Below, piece by piece: positions 1 to 6,900 of a stretch of 12,334 nt of DNA. A program made the position numbers and the translations under genes. The notes under the pieces are model-generated. The model had not been told where the DNA came from. It was given only the letters and a program-made list of their open reading frames with translations, and made no database searches. Source of the stretch: Paracoccaceae bacterium (GTDB lineage Bacteria > Pseudomonadota > Alphaproteobacteria > Rhodobacterales > Rhodobacteraceae); the NCBI GenBank assembly GCA_026709725.1, contig JAPOSK010000590.1, positions 1-12,334 of the forward strand, given 5' to 3'. Position 1 is the stretch's first letter. Each line of letters begins with the position of its first letter.

Positions 1-1088
1 GGGATGGGGAGTGTTCCGTCAATTGTCAGCCCGTGCCCTTCAAGGGCGATGACACGTGGTGATGGGGAATTCGACAGCAGGATCATCCGTCGGACACCGA
101 GACTGCTGAGGATCTGGGCACCGAGTCCGTATTCACGCAATGTGTGTGGCGACTCATGCGGGCCGGGGTCAAGGGTGGGTGATGTCTCCCTGATCAGGAC
201 AAGAACGCCGCGCCCGGTCGCGGCAATCTGCTGCATGGCACGACGAATTTGATCATGCCGTCCCTGAACAAAGCCGAGAAGATCGGCAAGGACATTGCTG
301 GCATGGACCCGAACAAGGACCGGTTCGCCATCGTCAATCACACCCTTGGTCAGGGCGATGTGTTCCATGTCCTGGGTTTCGTCCCGGAAAATATGCAGGT
401 CCCATTCACCGCCGAAGGCCGATTCAACATGTGACTGCAGTCGGCATCGGACAATCTGGTCGTATTGCAGGCGATAGGCAATGAGATCTGCGATCGTGCC
501 GACATGAATGCCGTGCTTTCTGGAAAAGCTCAGAAGGTCCGGCATGCGGGCCATTGTTCCATCGGCATTCAGAATCTCGCAGATGACAGCAGAGGGATTC
601 AGGCCAGCAAGCCGGACAATATCAATCCCGGCTTCGGTGTGGCCGGCCCTGACGAGGACTCCGCCCTTTTGTGCCTGCAGGGGAAAGATATGGCCAGGTG
701 TGGCGATATCCCCGGCACCGGAGGCCGGATCAATCGCCGTCTGGACTGTAAGGGCGCGATCATGGGCGGAGATGCCTGTGGTGATTCCCTCCTTCGCCTC
801 AATTGAGACGGTAAAGGCTGTTTCATGCCGTGATGAATTGACCGCTGTCATCAACTGCAGACCAAGTGCAGCAATCCGCTCCTCGGTCAGGGCCAGACAG
901 ATCAGCCCACGTCCATGTGTTGCCATGAAATTGATGACATCGGGTGTGGTCATCTGGGCCGGGATGATCAGATCACCTTCGTTTTCCCGATCCTCATGAT
1001 CAGCCAGAATGACCATGCGGCCATTACGGGCGTCCTCAATCAGTGTCTGAGTGGGGACAATCGTTCCCGGTTCAGTATCAGGTGTCAT
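1..1088 (-). CDS. ribB: 3,4-dihydroxy-2-butanone 4-phosphate synthase with a degenerate GTP cyclohydrolase II-like domain (RibBX type), 3' end cut by window edge
   Basis: The reading frame is open from the ATG at 1088 to the left edge, giving 362 residues; only the last few are missing. Residues 1-205 are a complete DHBP synthase domain, which makes the four-carbon riboflavin precursor from ribulose 5-phosphate. Visible motifs are the acidic RENEGDL loop (34-40), GRGLIC (59-64), TTGISAHDRA (103-112), TPGHIFPL (130-137), RAGHTEAGID (147-156) and CEILN.DGTMAR (170-181). Residues 206-362 follow the RibA fold (YGLGAQIL at 320-327, then LGVRRMILLSN). However, the canonical VHSEC...C.C zinc site reads VHASN with no cysteines after it, and the QEGRGIGL loop is absent. 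GTP cyclohydrolase II activity is therefore unlikely and must be supplied by another gene. The start has GGAG five bases upstream and overlaps the end of ribE by 11 bases, suggesting coupled translation. The synthase call is near certain; loss of the second activity is an inference from missing residues. Confidence 0.95.
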   Translation of the reverse strand, partial: MTPDTEPGTIVPTQTLIEDARNGRMVILADHEDRENEGDLIIPAQMTTPDVINFMATHGRGLICLALTEERIAALGLQLMTAVNSSRHETAFTVSIEAKEGITTGISAHDRALTVQTAIDPASGAGDIATPGHIFPLQAQKGGVLVRAGHTEAGIDIVRLAGLNPSAVICEILNADGTMARMPDLLSFSRKHGIHVGTIADLIAYRLQYDQIVRCRLQSHVESAFGGEWDLHIFRDETQDMEHIALTKGVIDDGEPVLVRVHASNVLADLLGFVQGRHDQIRRAMQQIAATGRGVLVLIRETSPTLDPGPHESPHTLREYGLGAQILSSLGVRRMILLSNSPSPRVIALEGHGLTIDGTLPI

Positions 1089-1716
1089 GATGGCTCCACA
1101 ACCTCTCAACATAACGGGCGAGGGGGTCAATCTCAAGATTGAGGGTATCGCCGACCTCCGTCCGACCCCAGCCTGTCACCTTGCGGGTGTGGGGGATGAT
1201 ATTGACCCCAAAGACAAAGTCGGTGCCGGATCCATCAGAATAATCGTTGGCATCATCGGCTTCAGTGATCGTCAGGGACACACCATTGAGGGCAACGGAG
1301 GCTTTGGCTGGAAGATAGCGCCCAAACTCCGATGGGCACGCAAGACGGAATCGGATTGAGTCCGAGACTGATATGCGCTCCCGGACAGTGGCCAGCCCAT
1401 CAATATGGCCGGTTACAATATGCCCACCGAGCTCATCACCAACCCTGAGGGATCGTTCGAGATTGATCTGACTCCCCCGTTGCCAGTTGTGCACATTGGT
1501 CGCATTCGCAGTGAAATCCGAGACCTGAATCTCGAACCAGTCCGATGTCCCGGCTTGGCTGAGCGCCACCACTGTCAGGCAAATGCCATGGCAGGCAACG
1601 GATGCGCCAGGAACGAGGTCCCGACGCGTTGCCTGCGCGGCAATCCGAATTGTCCAATCACCCTCCCGGCGAATGTCGAGAACTTCACCAGTCTCGGTGA
1701 CGATGCCAGTAAACAT
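1078..1716 (-). CDS. ribE: Riboflavin synthase, alpha subunit
   Basis: This 212-residue cytosolic enzyme converts two molecules of 6,7-dimethyl-8-ribityllumazine into riboflavin, the last step of the pathway. It starts with the family hallmark MFTGIV and consists of two similar lumazine-binding barrels, about residues 1-97 and 98-200. The first contains SVACHGICLTV (39-49) and the second SVALNGVSLTI (140-150), the expected internal repeat. GGHIVTGHID (98-107) opens the second barrel, and the C-terminus has the usual GDTLNLEID..ARYVERL stretch. The length is normal for the family. A histidine stands at position 43 where the first barrel usually has asparagine. It lies 56 bases after ribD and overlaps ribB by 11 bases, so it is an internal gene of the rib operon. 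No strong ribosome binding site is visible before the ATG at 1716, but the MFTGIV start leaves little doubt. Confidence 0.97.
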   Translation of the reverse strand: MFTGIVTETGEVLDIRREGDWTIRIAAQATRRDLVPGASVACHGICLTVVALSQAGTSDWFEIQVSDFTANATNVHNWQRGSQINLERSLRVGDELGGHIVTGHIDGLATVRERISVSDSIRFRLACPSEFGRYLPAKASVALNGVSLTITEADDANDYSDGSGTDFVFGVNIIPHTRKVTGWGRTEVGDTLNLEIDPLARYVERLWSHHDT

Positions 1717-1772
1717 TGGTCAGTGCAGCCCCATCCCGGAAGCTCCCATTGCTGGTATGCAAACACCATGTC

Positions 1773-2873
1773 CTATTCGGTGGCGTCTGTTGCTGCTGAA
1801 CCCCGAACCCAGCAGCATACGCTGTCATTTCCGTAGCAGTCCACCGATTGCAATGTAAATTCTGGTCGATTGGGAAGCGGTCCGACTGCAGCGAGTGCCC
1901 TGCTGCCCAGAACCGTGCCGGCCATGAAGATGTAGACCCTGTCAACAAGACCTGCCTTGAGGAGGGATGTTGCGACCCGGGGACCACCTTCACAAAAGAT
2001 TCTGGTCATGCCGCGCTGCCCCAGCACCGCCAGCCCATCCATCAGATCAATCCGCCCATCGCTTCCGGTGCGGCATGCGATATGGGTCACGCCGTCAGGG
2101 GCGGATTCGGGGATGCGGGTGGCTCCATGGCATATCCACACAGGATGACTGGCAGCAGTGCGGATGAGTGCGGACTCTTCGGCAATCCGCAGTTGAGAAT
2201 CGAGGACAATCCGCACAGGCTGGTCTTCAATGCCGGCAAGCCGGACTGTCAATTGCGGGTTGTCAATCTCAATTGTGCCTCGCCCGACGAGGATGGCGTC
2301 ATGCTGCGAACGCAGATGATGACAGAGGCGTTGGGTCTGCGGGCCGGTAATCGCGGTTCGGGTGCCGACTTTGCCGGAAACTCTGCCGTCCAGCGTCATG
2401 GCAAGTTTGAGTGTCACGCCCGGTCGTCCGGTCGTGATGCGCGTGCAGTGTCCCTCATGCACATCCCTTGCACGATCATGCAGGCAATTTGTACTGACTG
2501 CGATGCCGGCGGCAGCAAGCAGACGATGACCCGCGCCGGCAACTCTTGGGTCAGGATCTTCCATGGCTGAAACCACCCGGGCGACGCCCGCATCAATAAG
2601 GGCCTGGGCGCAGGGGCGTGTCCTGCCCTGATGAGCGCAGGGCTCAAGCGTTACATATGCCGTCGCCCCCCGGGCGCGTTCACCGGCTGTCGCAAGGGCA
2701 CGTGTTTCAGCATGGGGACGACCGCCCCGTGCTGTCCAGCCCCTCGCGATGATGATGTCATTCTTGACAAGAACGCATCCGACGGCCGGGTTGGGCCAGG
2801 TTCGACCGCACTGGCGACTGCCGACCGCAAAGGCAAGCTCCATGTAGCGTGTGTCACTGCTCGTCAGACCCAT
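1773..2873 (-). CDS. ribD: Bifunctional diaminohydroxyphosphoribosylaminopyrimidine deaminase / 5-amino-6-(5-phosphoribosylamino)uracil reductase
   Basis: RibD performs the second and third steps of riboflavin synthesis from GTP. With the start at 2873 the protein has 366 residues, close to the family norm. The N-terminal zinc deaminase spans about residues 1-145, with HAE at 54-56 as the proton shuttle and first ligand, and TLEPCAHQGRTRPC (75-88) carrying the two zinc cysteines C79 and C88. The C-terminal NADPH-dependent reductase runs from about 150, with VTLKLAMTLDGRVSG (153-167), DAILVGRGTIEIDNP (192-206) and the nucleotide-binding FCEGGP (293-298). The frame stays open upstream to 3011, but that extension lies inside nrdR and matches nothing in RibD. 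Starts at 2873 or 2882 (GAGG just upstream) are both plausible; 2873 gives a 20-base overlap with nrdR. An arginine replaces the usual proline in the TPPC motif, which is probably harmless. Confidence 0.96.
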   Translation of the reverse strand: MGLTSSDTRYMELAFAVGSRQCGRTWPNPAVGCVLVKNDIIIARGWTARGGRPHAETRALATAGERARGATAYVTLEPCAHQGRTRPCAQALIDAGVARVVSAMEDPDPRVAGAGHRLLAAAGIAVSTNCLHDRARDVHEGHCTRITTGRPGVTLKLAMTLDGRVSGKVGTRTAITGPQTQRLCHHLRSQHDAILVGRGTIEIDNPQLTVRLAGIEDQPVRIVLDSQLRIAEESALIRTAASHPVWICHGATRIPESAPDGVTHIACRTGSDGRIDLMDGLAVLGQRGMTRIFCEGGPRVATSLLKAGLVDRVYIFMAGTVLGSRALAAVGPLPNRPEFTLQSVDCYGNDSVCCWVRGSAATDATE

Positions 2874-3342
2874 CCCTGCCATCGTCCTCATTGCCGGGTC
2901 GGATTTCCGAGACAAAAGACTCAAAATCATCGACCATCTGGAAATTCTTGTACACGCTCGCAAAGCGGACATAGGCCACGGTGTCAATGGACTCGAGTGA
3001 TTCCATGGCATGCCGACCGATCATTCTCGTCGAGATCTCTGTCTCACCGCTTTCCTCAAGACGCCGGATGATGCCGGTGATGATCTGGTTGATCCGCTCG
3101 CCATCAATACCGCGCTTGTGCAAGGCAACAACAAGTGAAGATTTGAGCTTCTCACGGTCGAAGTTCTGCTGGCGACCATCGGATTTGATCACTGACTGGA
3201 TTCCAATCTGCAGCCGTTCGTAGGTGGTAAAGCGACCCCCACAGGTCAGGCAGGAGCGCCGTCGCCGGATAACAGACTTCTCCTCAATCGGTCGTGTATC
3301 CTTGACCTGCGACTCAGGTGCCATGCAAAAGGGACATCGCAT
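2854..3342 (-). CDS. nrdR: Transcriptional repressor NrdR of ribonucleotide reductase genes
   Basis: NrdR senses ATP/dATP and represses ribonucleotide reductase genes at paired NrdR boxes. The 162-residue protein has an N-terminal zinc ribbon with C3, C6, C31 and C34 (MRCPFC and CLTC), followed by the basic DNA-contacting run RRRR (26-29) and GGRFTTYER (35-43). An ATP-cone domain follows at about 49-139, with EKLKSSL and the terminal YVRFASVYKNF (124-134) typical of the family. The last 20 residues are an acidic, poorly conserved tail. GGAG lies seven bases before the ATG at 3342. It overlaps ribD by 20 bases and is the first gene of the nrdR-rib block, a common alphaproteobacterial arrangement in which glyA often precedes nrdR; here glyA is absent. 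I saw no NrdR box in the 130 bases upstream, so self-regulation is not supported. Confidence 0.97.
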   Translation of the reverse strand: MRCPFCMAPESQVKDTRPIEEKSVIRRRRSCLTCGGRFTTYERLQIGIQSVIKSDGRQQNFDREKLKSSLVVALHKRGIDGERINQIITGIIRRLEESGETEISTRMIGRHAMESLESIDTVAYVRFASVYKNFQMVDDFESFVSEIRPGNEDDGRDGSDEQ

Positions 3343-3439
3343 CAGTGCACTCCGGAATGTGCCGTCATGTCAATGACTCTCCGGGTACAGTACAGAACCC
3401 TGCTTCCACTCTGAACTGCAATGCCCAGGCAACGATCAC

Positions 3440-3459
3440 CACCGCAACCTCGTGCGGTG
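3440..3459 (-). terminator. Stem-loop after the small protein gene, possible terminator
   Basis: CACCGCA at 3440-3446 pairs perfectly with TGCGGTG at 3453-3459 around a six-base loop. It lies 13 bases downstream of the stop of the small protein gene and upstream of nrdR. No T-run follows on the minus strand, so it may be a weak or Rho-assisted terminator, or only an mRNA-stabilising hairpin. Confidence 0.3.
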
Positions 3460-3472
3460 CGTCCCGGTGAAA

Positions 3473-3751
3473 TCAGGAAAGCCAGAGGCCCAGAATGGCG
3501 ACCGCGAGGCCCAGAATGGCGACTGCGAGGCCGATCATGCCAGCGATGGCCAGAAGCAGCCGTGTCTCGCGCTTGGCCATATCCTCGCGCATTTTGGCAA
3601 AGTTGACGTCAACTCCTGAACGCAGATCGCTGAGGCTGGCATCGATTCGGGATTCCATGGCTTCGTTCTCCCCGCGGATGGCAAGAAGCTGGCCGTCCAG
3701 CTTTCCCGTCAGTTCGGCAATTGCAAGCATGTTGTCATTTTCACTGTTCAT
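3473..3751 (-). CDS. Small coiled-coil protein with C-terminal membrane anchor, unknown function
   Basis: I do not recognise a specific family. The 92-residue product has a polar, heptad-like N-terminal part (about 9-62, alternating charged residues with regularly spaced L, I and V) that probably forms a coiled coil. A single hydrophobic segment (about 64-90) runs almost to the C-terminus, so it is predicted to be anchored in the inner membrane by its tail with the coil in the cytoplasm. The hydrophobic segment contains the heptamer GLAVAIL twice in a row, matching a two-unit 21-base tandem repeat. It stands alone between rpoD and nrdR with gaps of 159 and 130 bases. The start at 3751 has only a weak, distant purine stretch but sits just below a possible promoter that would give a leaderless transcript; an ATG at 3730 is an alternative. 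Sequence of this character suggests a real gene, with moderate confidence. Confidence 0.65.
   Translation of the reverse strand: MNSENDNMLAIAELTGKLDGQLLAIRGENEAMESRIDASLSDLRSGVDVNFAKMREDMAKRETRLLLAIAGMIGLAVAILGLAVAILGLWLS
3486..3527. repeat. Two-unit 21-base tandem repeat inside the membrane segment of the small protein
   Basis: Units 3486-3506 and 3507-3527 differ at a single position. They are in frame and encode the repeated heptamer in the predicted transmembrane helix of the small protein. The near identity suggests recent slippage or selection for a regular helix. Confidence 0.85.
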
Positions 3752-3757
3752 GCCGGA

Positions 3758-3786
3758 CAGTTAGCCCTCTTGCTCCCTTCAGTCAA
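3758..3786 (-). promoter_or_regulatory. Possible promoter of the small protein gene, predicted leaderless
   Basis: On the minus strand TTGACT (3786-3781) is followed after 17 bases by TAACTG (3763-3758). The ATG at 3751 begins six bases after the -10-like box, so transcription would start at or next to the start codon. The -35 match is good and the -10 match weak. This is inferred from sequence alone. Confidence 0.35.
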
Positions 3787-3794
3787 GTTTTCGG

Positions 3795-3812
3795 ATACAT
3801 TGCATACATTGA
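3795..3812. repeat. Short direct repeat upstream of the small protein gene
   Basis: Two adjacent nine-base units (3795-3803 and 3804-3812; ATACATTGC and ATACATTGA) lie just upstream of the -35-like box. The spacing would suit a regulator binding one face of the helix, or an A+T-rich upstream element. No regulator can be named. Confidence 0.4.
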
Positions 3813-3827
3813 ATTTCATCCATGCGC

Positions 3828-3856
3828 GGTTGGCAGGCCGCACCTGATTGTCAACC
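3828..3856 (-). terminator. Imperfect stem-loop downstream of rpoD, possible terminator
   Basis: GGTTG (3828-3832) pairs with CAACC (3852-3856), and inside it CAGG (3834-3837) pairs with CCTG (3843-3846) around a five-base loop, with an asymmetric internal loop between the stems. It lies about 55 bases after the rpoD stop. There is no T-run, so intrinsic termination is uncertain. Confidence 0.25.
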
Positions 3857-3910
3857 ACCCCCTTGAATCCTTTACGTCTTCCCGTTGTTTCAGGTCGGAA
3901 GTGGAGGGTG

Positions 3911-6900
3911 CTATTCATCGACAAAGGGTCTCAGGTTCCGTCCGCGGCTTGGGTTTTTGAGTTTGCGCAGGGCCTTGGCCTCAATCTGGCGGATGCGTTC
4001 ACGGGTGACCTGGAATTCGCGGCCAACCTCTTCGAGTGTGTTCTCTGAAGGGACGCCAATGCCAAATCGCAGGCGGAGGACCCGTTCCTCGCGGGGTGTC
4101 AGGGTGGCGAGGACACGGCAGGTTGTTTCCTTCAGACTGCTCTGGATGGCACTCTCCAGCGGCAGCATGGCCTGCTTGTCTTCGATGAAATCCCCCAACT
4201 GGCTGTCCTCCTCATCACCAACCGGTGACTGGAGACTCGACGGCTCCTTGGCAATCTTCATGACCTTGCGGACCTTGTCGAGGGGCATCCCGAGTTTCTC
4301 AGCCAACTCTTCGGGATTGGGTTCCCGTTTCAATTCAAGTTGCAGCTGTCGGGATGTCCGGTTGAGTTTGTTGATGGTCTCAATCATATGGACCGGGATC
4401 CGGATTGTTTTGGCCTGATCGGCAATTGAACGGGTGATGGCCTGCCGAATCCACCAGGTGGCATAGGTCGAGAACTTAAATCCTTTCCGGTATTCGAACT
4501 TGTCGGTCGCCTTCATGAGACCAATGTTGCCTTCCTGGATGAGGTCAAGCAGTTGCAGACCCTTGTTGGTGTATTTCTTGGAGATTGAAATCACCAGACG
4601 CAGATTGGCCTCAATCATCTCGTTTTTTGCCAGATTGGCCTCGTATTCGCCCTTCTTCAGTCGGGCATAAAGGCTGGTGAACTCAATATCACCATGGTCG
4701 CGCACGACGCCGGCAACGGGCAATTCCGGCAGAATTGCATGGTTCATGGGGGGTATGCCGTGCCCGAGCTTAAGTCCGACGTATTTACAGAGTCCGATGT
4801 ATTTCTCACGAACTGCCTCAACCCGATCCTGATGCTTTTCAATCAGGTCTTTCCAGCCCCGCCTGCCCAGCAATGACCGTTTCTTGTACCACAAGGGTTC
4901 GAGTTCATGACCCTGCCAGGCCTCGCGAAAATCCTTGCGATTGATTCGGCACCGGTCCGCCAGGCGGATCAGGTCCATCCGCAATGTCTGGAATTCGCTG
5001 TTGACCTTCTCAAGTTCCTCAATCAGTGTTTCAACACGTCGGCTGTGCAGATGCACCTGCTGAAGAAACGAGATCATGTCATTGCGGAGACGGATATAAC
5101 GGCCCTCCTGGGCTTTGGTGAAGCGGGCGATTTCCCCTGCTTCCTTGGCAATGCGCTTGTTCTGTATATCCTCCAGCTCCTTGCAGTACAGACTGATCGA
5201 ATCAAGCATCGCCATGACCTGATCACGAATCTCATTCTCCATTTCGGCAATGGTGGGACCGGTCCCTGATTCAGGATCGGGATTGCCCGGATCACCATCG
5301 GTGCCGCTTCCGCCCTCGCTGAATACATTGCCAGCCTTGCTGCCGGGCCAGTCATTGGCATCGACGGCAGAAATAATGCCGGCCTTGTTGAATTTTTCGT
5401 ATGTTGACTCGATGTTGATCTTGTCGGCCAACCCGACATTGTCTGTGCCCAGCTTCTCATTCCAGGAGGCGATCTCCCACATGGTCATTGGCAACTCGGT
5501 CAGCTTTCCGATCAGGGCATCCCGTTTTTCACGTTTGATCAGTCCCTTGATTGTAAACCAGTCGGTGGGAAAGAGTTGCCGGAATGTCTGATAGTTCACG
5601 CCGGCATCGAATCCGATATCCGAAATTTCCCGTCGCAGCCGGTTGACCTCATCAATCAGTGCCAGTTCCTTGGCAAGGCGCGACCAGCCGGCACCGGTCT
5701 GACGACCGCTGCGCTCCCTGAGCCCTGTGTCGTGCAGGTTGCTGTCAATAAACACATCCATCTCGCCGGGATCAATACTCATGCGCTGGGCGAATTTGCG
5801 TGTCTGGCTCCGAATGCGGTTCAGGGTTTTGTTGACATCCCTGCTTTGATCACACATCACATCGATCAGATTGGCGCTGAATGTGAGTTTCCTGAACTGG
5901 CTGGTCAGGCTGTCACATTCATTGAAGTAGCATATCTTGCTGGCCTCCAGCTCCTTGTCACCGCTGTTGATGAGCAAACGGACAGTGAATTGTTCCTTGA
6001 TCCTCACGCAGCGCTTGGCTTGCCGGTCGATCTGATTAAGCAGGGTCCGGGTTTTCTCATCCTGTTTCTGGCCCTCAACGAGGGTCATATCCTCCAGCCC
6101 CATGGCTTCGGTATCAACCAGGGCTGACAGGGGAAGATGACCCTGGCGGAACTCCATGTAGGTCTCAAGAAAGGCATCGACAAGGATCATCGAACTGCCG
6201 AATTCCGTGACCAGGCGCTGGCGGAGTGCCAGCGGATCCTGCTTGGCCTGTTTGATCAGTTTTGCCGGTGTGGCCCTGCGGAATGATTCCGGATCAGATT
6301 TCACCGCCTCAACAAAAGATTTCATGTCAGCAAGGAGCGTGGCAAAAACACCGGCCTTGTCACAGTCAATGGTCTGCCAGGCTGACGCATTCTTGCTCTT
6401 GATGACCGAACGCCAGTTGCTCCTGCGGCAATTGGCGACAACTGTATCAAAAAAGTCAGCCCGACTGATCTTGTGTTTCTTGGCCTCCTCGGCGATGCGG
6501 GATTGGAGTTCCTGCCAGTCATTCCATCTTTCAACAAGCTTGGTGATGCTGGCTTCGACTTCGCGGTGCCTGAAGACAATGGGTGTCAGCACATGAAGCA
6601 ATTCCTTCTTGGCCTTGACCAGCTGACGCTCCTGGGCCGCTGTAAACCGGTCATTCCTGCCGCAGATATAATCAAGTCGAGACGTGTTCAGATCACGAAA
6701 CCTTCGAAACTTCTGACGGTACGACTTCAGGATTTTTCGTGCGGCTGCTGCGGGATCAGCACAGGTGTCCTGACCAAGTCGGGACGTGTTCAGATTGATG
6801 ACGCTCTCCAGAGCACGCTTGCCACGCTCAATGGCGGCAAACCCGCCATCGACATCGTAAAGGAACATGTCATGGCCCTGAATCTCGGATTCCATCCTGG

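Noticed and set aside
2874..3011. N-terminal extension of the ribD frame up to 3011
   Set aside because: The added residues lie antisense-free but out of frame inside nrdR and do not resemble RibD; the starts at 2873 or 2882 give the normal length.
3343..3472. NrdR box or FMN riboswitch upstream of nrdR-rib genes
   Set aside because: I found no paired NrdR box palindromes and no RFN-element-like conserved stems in this 130-base gap.
1028..5032. Shared short string CCTCAATCAGTGT near 1034 and 5026
   Set aside because: Both lie in coding sequence, encode unremarkable residues and are explained by codon preference; no structural repeat surrounds them.
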